Assembly (NCBI RefSeq): GCF_023715465.1
Contig: NZ_JAMBOE010000009.1
Coordinates: 62,001-126,000, forward strand
Origin: Paenibacillus macerans
Lineage (GTDB): Bacteria; Bacillota; Bacilli; Paenibacillales; Paenibacillaceae
DNA: 64,000 bases
Direction of reading: 5' to 3'
Positions 17,546 to 24,807 of this stretch are shown here, one piece after another; within the stretch, counting starts at the first letter, position 1; the number at the start of each line of letters is the position of its first letter. The notes below the pieces were generated by a model. That model did no database searches. It had not been told where the DNA came from and worked only from the letters and a program-made list of their open reading frames with translations. Made by a program: the position numbers and the translations under genes.

Positions 17546-17555
17546 GCAGAGGATC

Positions 17556-17600
17556 ATCAAAACAAGAAGCCCCTTTGATCAAGGGGCTTCTTGTTTTGAT
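17556..17600 (+). terminator. Very long perfect hairpin (bidirectional terminator)
   Basis: A perfect 20-bp inverted repeat (ATCAAAACAAGAAGCCCCTT / its complement) with loop TGATC starts 11 bp after the HD-GYP stop. No continuous U-tract follows on either strand, but the stem itself is A/T-rich at its base. It lies between convergent transcription units. Confidence 0.7.
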
Positions 17601-17803
17601 GGGCCAATTCCTCCTTATGCCTACCTTTGTGGATTAGCTCCAGCAGTTGTCCGTTTTTACGTAGGAAGAAGGGCGGCCCGATGGGATCAACTGCAAAAAT
17701 GCTTTTTATTTTCCGTGTTTCGACGAAAATCGCCTGCACTTTTGCATTTCGTGGGCTTCTCCTCAGCGCGGTGTTGCGCTGCATGACGGCGATCGGCCAC
17801 TCC

Positions 17804-17959
17804 TTATATCGCAACGTGGCAGGTCTCTGCCTGCATCATTTCCAGCTTTCGGATGATTTCCTTTTGCCATTGCTTGTCGCCGAGTTGAATGGCAAGATTC
17901 AGCAAATCGAGGTAATCGTCGGTGCACAGCGCCGTTTTTCTCCGAACGGATAATCTCAT
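17804..17959 (-). CDS. Small protein (51-55 aa) downstream of a Fur box
   Basis: This open frame begins at an ATG ending at 17959, or 12 bp earlier at 17971, and ends TAA. The product starts MRLSVRRKTALCTDDYLDLL and continues 'NLAIQLGDKQWQKEI'. It is basic and probably helical. A GAGGAG element lies just upstream of the first ATG, giving better spacing for the second. The closest upstream signal on this strand is a perfect Fur box. Small Fur-controlled proteins are known in Bacillus (FbpA, FbpB, FbpC), but I see no clear similarity to them. Coding status is inferred from the open frame, ribosome site and promoter-region operator. Function is unknown. Confidence 0.55.
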   Translation of the reverse strand: MRLSVRRKTALCTDDYLDLLNLAIQLGDKQWQKEIIRKLEMMQAETCHVAI

Positions 17960-17994
17960 CGCGGCCTTCATCTCCTCATTCTTTTATCTAATAA

Positions 17995-18009
17995 TGATAA
18001 TCATTATCA
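17995..18009. promoter_or_regulatory. Perfect Fur box (7-1-7)
   Basis: TGATAATCATTATCA matches the Bacillus Fur operator TGATAATNATTATCA at every position; PerR (TTATAAT..) and Zur (TCGTAAT..) half-sites fit less well. It lies 24-50 bp upstream of the small minus-strand gene and ~160 bp from the FNT channel gene on the other side, so the small gene is the likelier target. Confidence 0.8.
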
Positions 18010-18106
18010 TACGTCCTGATATCATTATGCATATTTGCCGGCCGGTTGTAAATACACCGTCCGCTGGGAACAATTCCCCGGAGTATTAGGCTCCTAAGAT
18101 TTTGTT

Positions 18107-18135
18107 TTGACCGGCACCGGACAAAATATTAAGAT
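18107..18135 (+). promoter_or_regulatory. Promoter of the formate/nitrite channel gene
   Basis: TTGACC (18107-18112), a 17-bp spacer and TAAGAT (18130-18135), 35 bp upstream of the gene start. Confidence 0.6.
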
Positions 18136-18169
18136 ATATAAAAATTGAAGGAAATCGACTGGAGGCGCT

Positions 18170-18982
18170 ATGGAGACAGAATCGTTATTAAAAGTAGAAG
18201 AACTGGCACTAAAGAAGTACAAAATTTTCCGCCAAAGCCAAATCCGTTATATCGCCAGGGCGATGCTGGCCAGCATGTTTATCGGTTTTGGCGTCATCGT
18301 TGCTTTCAAAAGCGGCAACTATTTCTACCTCGAACACTCTCCGCTTACATACCCGATGGCGGCGATTACGTTCGGCGCGGCCATTATTCTGATCGCTTAC
18401 GGCGGAGGGGATCTTTTTACCGGGAATACGTTTTATTATACCTTTGCCGCGTTAAGGAAGAAGCTGAAATGGTCGGATGTCGGCCGGCTTTGGGGGCTTA
18501 GCTATATCGGAAATATCATGGGAGCCGCCGCTTTTGCTTTGCTGATTTATTTGACGGGGTTGTTTACCGATGCCTCGGTCAACAGCTTTCTGCTGAGCGT
18601 CGTGGAGCATAAAATGGCCACGCCTACCCTTGAGCTGTTTTTTCGCGCCATCCTGTGCAATTGGCTTGTTTGCCTGGCTTTCTTCATACCGATGTCGCTG
18701 CAGGGCGATGGCGCCAAGATGTTCGCCATGATGCTGTTTGTTTTCTGTTTTTTCATTTCCGGATACGAGCACAGCATCGCGAATATGTGCACGTTCGCCA
18801 TCGCGCTCGTGCTGAACCATCCGGGGACGATTTCTTTTGCCGGCGTGGTTCACAACTTAATCCCGGTGACGATAGGCAATTTGATCGGCGGGGTGATGTT
18901 GATGGGCTTTATGTATTACTTTGCGAACAAGCCTTATTTGGATGCCCAGGAGGCAGGCGATCTTCCGCAAGACAAACGTTGA
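18170..18982 (+). CDS. Formate/nitrite transporter (FNT) family channel
   Basis: 270 residues with six hydrophobic segments. It carries both FNT signatures: 'AYGGGDLFTGN' in the first half and 'RAILCNWLVCLA' with 'GYEHSIANM' in the second. FNT proteins form pentameric channels for formate, nitrite, hydrosulfide or related small anions in the cytoplasmic membrane. There are no neighbouring formate dehydrogenase, nitrite reductase or pyruvate formate-lyase genes to fix the substrate. The start ATG follows GGAGG closely (4 bp). The gene is monocistronic, ending in a hairpin shared with the convergent xylR. Confidence 0.9.
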   Translation: METESLLKVEELALKKYKIFRQSQIRYIARAMLASMFIGFGVIVAFKSGNYFYLEHSPLTYPMAAITFGAAIILIAYGGGDLFTGNTFYYTFAALRKKLKWSDVGRLWGLSYIGNIMGAAAFALLIYLTGLFTDASVNSFLLSVVEHKMATPTLELFFRAILCNWLVCLAFFIPMSLQGDGAKMFAMMLFVFCFFISGYEHSIANMCTFAIALVLNHPGTISFAGVVHNLIPVTIGNLIGGVMLMGFMYYFANKPYLDAQEAGDLPQDKR

Positions 18983-19114
18983 TTTCGTTGCCTGGAAAAT
19001 ATTTCGTTCGAAGCGCAAAATGAGGTTGCAGGTGGTAGTGGAAACCGTGGAAACCGTGGAACAGCCATGGCATTTGAGGCGGGCGAAGGGCAACGTGATT
19101 CAAGGTTATTAAGC

Positions 19115-19139
19115 TCCGGAGGATGATTGATCCTCCGGA
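19115..19139. terminator. Hairpin between convergent FNT and xylR genes
   Basis: A 10-bp stem (TCCGGAGGAT / ATCCTCCGGA) with loop GATTG. It is followed by TTGTATT, a weak U-rich tail on the plus strand. Confidence 0.6.
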
Positions 19140-19156
19140 TTGTATTAAGCCAGCGC

Positions 19157-20335
19157 CTAGGCTTCCGCCGGTTCGCTATGCGGGTCGGCCAGAAAAGCGG
19201 TGATCGGCATGGATGCGGCGCCTAAAGCGGTTGAGCGGATGCCGAGATTGGCGAAGGCGACATGCGATTTTTTGCGATGATAGGAAAGGCTGCGGTTTTC
19301 CAGCGTTTCGAGCATCGCTTCCTGCAGCAGATCGCCGGCCAGCGACAGCCGGTTGCCGATGACGATCAGCTCGGGATTCAGGATGTTGACGAGGTTGGCC
19401 AATCCGATGCCAAGCTGGGCGCCGGTTTCGTTCAGGAGCCGGACCGCCTCAGGGTCGCCTTCGCGGGCTAGCCGGACGATCTGCTCCAGGTCGGGCACCT
19501 CGTGGCCCCACAGCTTACTGGCCCGGTCGAGCAGCGCTTTTTCCGAGGCCAAGGTCTCCCAGCAGCCGCGGTTGCCGCAGCGGCAGAGCGGCCCGTCCTC
19601 GGCAACGGTCATATGACCGACCTCGCCGGAAAAATTCGAGGTGCCGCGGTAAAGCTCCCCGCCCACGATAATCCCCGAGCCGATGCCGATCCCGATGCTT
19701 AAGTAGATCAGGTTGAGGGCGTCCCGGCCGGCTCCGTACAGTTTTTCCCCGATCGCGCCGGCGTTCGCCTCGTTATCAATATGAATGTTGGCGCCGAATT
19801 CGGCAGTGAGGGGGCCGAGCAAATCGACCTGGTTCCAGCCCAAATTGGGAGCGGACACGACGCGGCTTTTCTCGTCGACGAGCCCGGGTACCCCGATCCC
19901 GATCCCGACGATACCGTAGGCGGAGTCGGGCAGTTTTTTGGCGAGCTGGCGGATCGTTTTGCGGATTTGCTCCAGCACGCTGTCCGGGGAAGAATCGGTA
20001 AGCGCGGCTGTCTTCTCCTGCAGGACGTTGCCCTCCAAATCAACGAGCACGGCCAGCAGATCGTTTACGCGAATATCGATGCCGATCGCGTATCCGGCGC
20101 TGCGGTTGAACAGCAGCAGGGTGGGCTTGCGGCCGCCGCTCGATTCGCCCGGGCCGATTTCGGCGACGAGCCGGCTGTCGATCAGCTCGGACACCAGGGA
20201 CGACACCGTCGCCTTGTTGAGCCCGATCGCGGCGGAAATATCCGCCCGGGACAAGGGCTGGTGCTGCCGGATCGTGTCGAGGACGATCGTTTTGTTCATT
20301 TTTTTGATCAGCTGCTGGTCGCCTGTTATCTTCAT
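19157..20335 (-). CDS. xylR: Xylose-responsive ROK repressor XylR
   Basis: 392 residues from the ATG at 20335, with GGAGG 5 bp upstream; a TTG further out would overlap that site. It has an N-terminal winged helix-turn-helix ('LSRADISAAIGLNKATVSSL'), then a ROK sugar-kinase-like domain with 'GIGIGVPGLVD' and the zinc motif 'CRCGNRGCWE' carrying its three cysteines. XylR represses the xyl operon and is released by xylose. It is divergent from xylA with a palindromic operator between them. Identification rests on the family plus adjacency to xylA/xylB and the operator sequence. A minus-strand TATAAT (complement of 20363-20368) may be its -10. Confidence 0.92.
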   Translation of the reverse strand: MKITGDQQLIKKMNKTIVLDTIRQHQPLSRADISAAIGLNKATVSSLVSELIDSRLVAEIGPGESSGGRKPTLLLFNRSAGYAIGIDIRVNDLLAVLVDLEGNVLQEKTAALTDSSPDSVLEQIRKTIRQLAKKLPDSAYGIVGIGIGVPGLVDEKSRVVSAPNLGWNQVDLLGPLTAEFGANIHIDNEANAGAIGEKLYGAGRDALNLIYLSIGIGIGSGIIVGGELYRGTSNFSGEVGHMTVAEDGPLCRCGNRGCWETLASEKALLDRASKLWGHEVPDLEQIVRLAREGDPEAVRLLNETGAQLGIGLANLVNILNPELIVIGNRLSLAGDLLQEAMLETLENRSLSYHRKKSHVAFANLGIRSTALGAASMPITAFLADPHSEPAEA

Positions 20336-20443
20336 TTTTTCCTCCAAAGTTGCATTGCGTATATTATATTGCGTGTATCTTATTTACGTGCTTTATACGC
20401 ATCATACACAACAGTCCTCCGAAAAATCAACAAAAAACAACAA

Positions 20444-20470
20444 CTTAGTTTATTGGCTAGACAAACTAAG
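20444..20470. promoter_or_regulatory. xylO operator
   Basis: An 8-bp inverted repeat CTTAGTTT / AAACTAAG separated by 11 bp matches the form of the Bacillus xyl operator (TTAGTTTGTTT..ACAAACTAA). It lies between xylR and xylA. The xylA -10-like TATAAC (20471-20476) directly abuts it. Confidence 0.85.
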
Positions 20471-20590
20471 TATAACATGATACGATCTAGTTGTGCAGGG
20501 CATGCTGTCTGGAAACGGCGAGCATGCTGCTTATAAACCAATGGATGTAAAGGCTTACTTAAAAACCAAACCGGTTGGGAGGACTTTATT

Positions 20591-21907
20591 GTGAGTTATT
20601 TTAAAAACATCAACAAAATCCAGTATGAAGGCGCAGAATCCACGAATCCGCTGGCATTCAAACATTATAACGAAAACGAAGTCGTGCTTGGCAAATCGAT
20701 GAAGGACCATCTGCGTTTTGCGGTGGCTTATTGGCATACGCTGACGATGAACGGCAGCGACCCGTTTGGTCAAGGCAACATGATTCGCCCGTGGGAAACC
20801 GTGAGCGGTCTGGACCTGGCCAAGGTGCGCGTGGAAGTCAACTTCGAATTCCTCGAAAAACTCGGCGCTCCTTACTTCTGCTTCCATGACGTGGACATCG
20901 CGCCGGAAGGCGAAACGCTGAAGGAGTCGAACGAAAACCTTGACGTCATCGTCGCAAAAATCAAGGAAGGCATGAAAGCGAGCGGTGTGAAGCTGTTGTG
21001 GAACACGGCCAACATGTTCTCCAACCCGCGTTTCGTTCACGGTGCGGCAACGACTTCTAATGCAGACGTGTTTGCTTACGCCGCGGCGCAAGTGAAAAAA
21101 GGTCTGGAAACGGCGCTTGAGCTGGGCGCGGAAAACTACGTGTTCTGGGGCGGACGCGAAGGTTACGAGTCTCTGCTGAATACGGATATGGGCTTGGAGC
21201 TCGATAACCTGGCGAGATTTTTCAACATGGCCCTCGATTACGCAAAAGAAATCGGCTTTAAAGGCCAGTTCCTGATTGAGCCTAAGCCTAAAGAGCCGAC
21301 CAAACACCAATACGATTTTGACGCGGCCACGACGATTGCATTCCTGCAAAAATACGGCCTGCAGGATCAGTTCAAACTGAACCTGGAAGCGAACCATGCG
21401 ACGCTGGCCGGCCATACGTTCGAGCACGAGCTGCGCGTAGCCCGCATCAACAACATGCTCGGTTCGGTCGACGCCAACCAAGGCGACCCGTTGCTCGGCT
21501 GGGATACGGACGAATTCCCGACCGATCTCTACGCCGTTACACTGGCGATGTACGAAATTTTGCAAAACGGCGGATTGGGCTCCGGCGGCGTGAACTTCGA
21601 CGCCAAAGTAAGACGCGGATCTTTTGAACCGGAAGACTTGTTCTATGCGCATATCGCCGGCATGGACAGCTTCGCCAAAGGCTTGAAGGTTGCCGGCAAG
21701 CTGATCGATGACAAATTCTTCGACAAGCTGATCGATGAACGTTACGCCAGCTTCAAAACCGGCATCGGCGCCGATATCGTATCCGGCAAAGCCAACTTCA
21801 AAACGCTGGAAGCTTACGCGCTGCAAAACAGCAAAATCGTCAACAAATCCAATCATCTTGAACTGATCAAAGCCCGTCTGAACGAATATATTTTCAGCAC
21901 GAAGTAA
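20591..21907 (+). CDS. xylA: Xylose isomerase
   Basis: 438 residues, the normal length for class II xylose isomerases. It interconverts D-xylose and D-xylulose in the cytoplasm using two divalent metals. Active-site landmarks are 'FCFHDVDIAPEG' (catalytic His/Asp), 'WGGREGYESLL', 'KPKEPTKHQYDFD' and 'NLEANHATLAGH'. The GTG start at 20591 is preceded by GGGAGG. It is the first gene of the xyl operon, controlled by XylR through xylO. A terminator-like hairpin separates it from xylB. Confidence 0.97.
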   Translation: MSYFKNINKIQYEGAESTNPLAFKHYNENEVVLGKSMKDHLRFAVAYWHTLTMNGSDPFGQGNMIRPWETVSGLDLAKVRVEVNFEFLEKLGAPYFCFHDVDIAPEGETLKESNENLDVIVAKIKEGMKASGVKLLWNTANMFSNPRFVHGAATTSNADVFAYAAAQVKKGLETALELGAENYVFWGGREGYESLLNTDMGLELDNLARFFNMALDYAKEIGFKGQFLIEPKPKEPTKHQYDFDAATTIAFLQKYGLQDQFKLNLEANHATLAGHTFEHELRVARINNMLGSVDANQGDPLLGWDTDEFPTDLYAVTLAMYEILQNGGLGSGGVNFDAKVRRGSFEPEDLFYAHIAGMDSFAKGLKVAGKLIDDKFFDKLIDERYASFKTGIGADIVSGKANFKTLEAYALQNSKIVNKSNHLELIKARLNEYIFSTK

Positions 21908-21944
21908 TCAGGTTGGCCGGACGCCTTGTCCGTTTATATGTATG

Positions 21945-21970
21945 AAAAGGGACGCTTGCCGTCCCTTTTT
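21945..21970 (+). terminator. Intercistronic terminator between xylA and xylB
   Basis: A 10-bp stem (AAAAGGGACG / CGTCCCTTTT) with loop CTTGC that runs into T5. It would let xylA be expressed more than xylB from a shared promoter. Confidence 0.75.
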
Positions 21971-22021
21971 GTGGTCGTACGCCCCTGCCTGCCGGGGAAA
22001 TATGAAAGGAGAATCGAACGG

Positions 22022-23518
22022 ATGAAATATGTGATCGGCATCGATCTTGGCACGAGTTCGGTCAAAACGCTGCTCGTCGGCCAAGACGGCGAAATCAAAG
22101 GGGAAGCCTCCGCGGCTTATCCGCTTATCCAGGAGCGTCCCGGGTACAGCGAGCAAAATCCCGAAGAATGGGTGAAGGGTACAGTTGACTGTTTAAAGCG
22201 GCTGCTGCAGGAGAGCGGCGTTTCTGCGGCCGATATCGAGGGCGTGTCGTTCTCGGGCCAAATGCACGGACTGGTGCTACTGGATGAGCAAAATAACGTG
22301 CTGCGCAACGCGATTTTGTGGAACGATACGCGCACGACCAAGCAATGCCGGGAAATCGAGGCGAAGCTGGGCGATCGTCTGCTCGAAATTACGCGCAATG
22401 CGGCTCTTGAAGGATTTACTCTTCCGAAGGTTTTGTGGGTGCAGGAGCATGAGCCGGCGTTGTTCGCCAAAGCGGCTCGTTTCGTGCTGCCGAAGGATTA
22501 TTTGCGGTATCGGATGACCGGCAAAGTGCAGATGGAAATCTCCGACGCTGCCGGAACGCTGCTGCTGAACGTGCCGGAAGGCAAATGGAGCGATGAAATC
22601 GCCGCCGCGTTTGGCCTTCCGGAAGGCTTTTGCCCGCCGCTTGTCGGCAGCACCGAGGAGACGGGGACGCTGCTGCCGGAGTTTGCGGCGCAGACCGGTC
22701 TGTCCCCGGCGACGAAGGTGTTCGGCGGCGGCGCGGACAACGCCTGCGGCGCGGTTGGCGCGGGGATCGTCCGCAAGGGCGACGCGTTGTGCAGCGTGGG
22801 GACCTCCGGCGTTGTCCTGACTTACGAAGAGGACAAAAACAAAGACTTCGGTGGCAAGGTGCATTTCTTTAACCATGCCCATCCGGGGGCGTTTTACGCG
22901 ATGGGTGTGACGTTGGGCGCGGGGTACTCCCTGAGCTGGTTCAAGGAGTCGCTGGCGCCGGAGCTGAGCTTTGACGAGCTGCTGAAGCCAGTGGGGGACA
23001 TCGCTCCGGGCTCAGAGGGGCTGCTGTTCACTCCTTACCTGGCAGGGGAACGTACACCGCATGCGGACAGTGTCATTCGCGCCAGCTTCATCGGCTTGTC
23101 CGGCACACACCGCCGCGAGCATCTGGCCCGCGCGGTCATGGAGGGCATCACGTTCTCGCTGCAGGAGTCGTTTGACCTGTTCCGCCAAGCCGGTATCGCG
23201 GTTGAGCGCGTTATCTCCATCGGCGGCGGCGCGAAAAATCCGGTCTGGCTGCAAATGCATGCCGATATTTTCGGCAAGCGGGTCGTCGCGCTGAAGAACG
23301 AGCAGGGCCCGGCGATGGGTGCGGCGATGATGGCCGCCGTCGGGAGCGGCTGGTTCGCCAGCTTGAAGGAATGCGCCGACGCGTTTATCGGCTACGCGGC
23401 CACGTACGAGCCGATCACCGCCAATGTGGAGAAATACGCCTGCCTCTTTAAGCTGTACCAGCAAGTTTACGCGGCCACCCGGTCGCTGAATGAAGGGCTG
23501 CAGGAGTTCCGGGGGTAA
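22022..23518 (+). CDS. xylB: Xylulokinase
   Basis: 498 residues, the typical length for xylulokinase of the FGGY family. It phosphorylates D-xylulose to xylulose 5-phosphate, which enters the pentose phosphate pathway. 'IGIDLGTSSVK' is the N-terminal phosphate loop, 'SFSGQMHGLV' the sugar-binding segment, 'GGGADNACGAVGAG' holds the catalytic Asp, and 'ISIGGGAKNPVWLQ' is the C-terminal ATP motif. The ATG at 22022 has AAGGAG upstream; an open frame extending to 21926 would read through the terminator hairpin and is rejected. Confidence 0.96.
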   Translation: MKYVIGIDLGTSSVKTLLVGQDGEIKGEASAAYPLIQERPGYSEQNPEEWVKGTVDCLKRLLQESGVSAADIEGVSFSGQMHGLVLLDEQNNVLRNAILWNDTRTTKQCREIEAKLGDRLLEITRNAALEGFTLPKVLWVQEHEPALFAKAARFVLPKDYLRYRMTGKVQMEISDAAGTLLLNVPEGKWSDEIAAAFGLPEGFCPPLVGSTEETGTLLPEFAAQTGLSPATKVFGGGADNACGAVGAGIVRKGDALCSVGTSGVVLTYEEDKNKDFGGKVHFFNHAHPGAFYAMGVTLGAGYSLSWFKESLAPELSFDELLKPVGDIAPGSEGLLFTPYLAGERTPHADSVIRASFIGLSGTHRREHLARAVMEGITFSLQESFDLFRQAGIAVERVISIGGGAKNPVWLQMHADIFGKRVVALKNEQGPAMGAAMMAAVGSGWFASLKECADAFIGYAATYEPITANVEKYACLFKLYQQVYAATRSLNEGLQEFRG

Positions 23519-23573
23519 GCGCATCCGGGGGTAAGCGCATATGTGATTTTAATCTCCGATCTGCCTGCAGCGG

Positions 23574-23603
23574 CGCCTGTTCCTTCGGGAACGGGCGTTT
23601 TTT
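23574..23603 (+). terminator. Terminator of the xyl operon
   Basis: A 10-bp stem (CGCCTGTTCC / GGAACGGGCG, one G-U) closed by a TTCG tetraloop and followed by T6. A textbook intrinsic terminator. Confidence 0.92.
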
Positions 23604-23686
23604 CAATTTTCTAGAATTTGTAAAATTTCGGACATGGTAGAGGGCGCTGTGCAGGTACAGAGGGGATGAGAAGAGGAATCTGGAGG

Positions 23687-23872
23687 CTAAGGGACACCAG
23701 AGCCGTTATTTGAGAAAAAATGGAGGTTTGTAAAATGTAGACGGACACAGATGCTCTTATTTGCCTCAAATCGGCCTGAATGAACGGGTTTAGAGCGAAA
23801 TAGGGGCGTTGGTGTCCGTTAGGCTGGGAAATACGCGGGAAATGGACGGATAAGGTCGCTGATGTCCGTTAG
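23687..23872 (+). repeat. Intergenic repeat family C, copy 1
   Basis: It begins CTAAGGGACACCAGAGCC followed by GTTATTTG, has an internal AGACGGACACAG..CTTATTTGCC block, and ends with two inverted counterparts (GTTGGTGTCCGTTAG and CTGATGTCCGTTAG). Other copies are at 39138-39322 and 63117-63249. Confidence 0.75.
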
Positions 23873-24055
23873 AGCAACGTCCAATGTTTAGGAAGGCCTC
23901 CAATCGCTCCAAAGTAGAAGTCAGAGCCATTAAAGGACGCCGTCAGCACTGGCGTTGCATAAACTCAAACTCTTGCACAAGACAACTTGTTGCCTTGATA
24001 CATTTCAGTTTTTCCGCAAAGGCTTAGGTGTTCGAATTAAAGTTGAGCTTGCAGG

Positions 24056-24313
24056 AAATCTAACGGTTGTAGCAGCGACTATTTTACGAAAAAAGCCCTT
24101 TTCAAAATTTTAACGGTTGTGAGAAGCGTTATTTGCCTGAATCTAAGCAAAATGAGCCGGGTTTCAGCGAAATAAGCGCTATGGCAACCGTTACAATTTG
24201 AAATCAACGTTTTTTGCCCGAATAGCGGTTGTGGCAACCGTTAGATTAGTTGTGGCTAGAGGTGTATCTTGTCGGAACAATTGTCTACTTGTGTGATAGT
24301 GCAACGCTAGTGC
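24056..24313 (+). repeat. Intergenic repeat family A, copy 2
   Basis: It aligns end to end with 2301-2549: the same AAATCTAACGGTTGTAG start, GTTATTTGCC centre, GGCAACCGTTA inverted arms and GCAACGCTAGTGC end. Confidence 0.8.
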
Positions 24314-24382
24314 GCCGTCAGGCGGTTTTCTTATCGTTGGTGGGCCGGACGCCGGTTTCCGCAGCCTGATGGACTAGTCCAG

Positions 24383-24567
24383 ATTGGAAATATCCAATAG
24401 AACGGACATCCAGTGGCAGACACAACGATTTGATTGGATATTTCCAATAGATTGAGTTCGGCGGGGCGGAAATCGGGACATTTGAGCGAGATCTATTGGA
24501 TTTTTCCAATGAGAGTCCTCAATTACGTTCGATGCCCCGGTAATCTATTGGATATTTCCAATGAGAG
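24383..24567 (+). repeat. Intergenic repeat family B, copy 2
   Basis: Four ATTGGA..TCCAAT palindromes in the same order and spacing as at 11631-11816, with similar intervening sequence (for example TTTGAGCGAGATCTATTGGA). With the C and A copies before it, most of 23604-24570 is repeat DNA; no gene was found from 23519 to 24807. Confidence 0.8.
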
Positions 24568-24753
24568 GTGGAGGGACGACTGGAATGAGGGAAGCTAAGG
24601 TGTATGGTGCGTGAAAATCACGCCAACGCCGATACGTGCTGTGGATTTCAGCCTCGGCCTCGCGCCCCTTGTCCGCCGATGGCAGCCTAGAGCCGCCAAG
24701 GCCAGGCTCCTCAAGGCCAGGGCTCCCCCAGGACAGGCCCCCAGGATATGCAA

Positions 24754-24782
24754 ATCACATGCTCCGTTTGGCGTGATATAAT
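24754..24782 (+). promoter_or_regulatory. Candidate promoter of the two-component operon
   Basis: A perfect TATAAT (24777-24782) with extended TG (24774-24775), and a partial -35 ATCACA 17 bp upstream. It is 26 bp before the histidine kinase start. Confidence 0.6.
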
Positions 24783-24807
24783 TGACCTATGCGGGAGGAG
24801 GGGCGTC

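Noticed and set aside
17557..17814. Minus-strand frame containing 'KSIFAVDPIGPPFFLRKNG'
   Set aside because: It looks partly protein-like and follows the Fur-boxed ORF after an AAGGAG, but no in-frame start has good spacing and its end is inside the 20-bp terminator stem. Left uncalled but worth a BLASTP.
20555..21856. 433-residue minus-strand frame opposite xylA
   Set aside because: Shadow of an unambiguous xylose isomerase gene.
21926..22021. N-terminal extension of xylB
   Set aside because: It reads through the intercistronic terminator; the ATG at 22022 has its own AAGGAG and begins the conserved kinase N-terminus.
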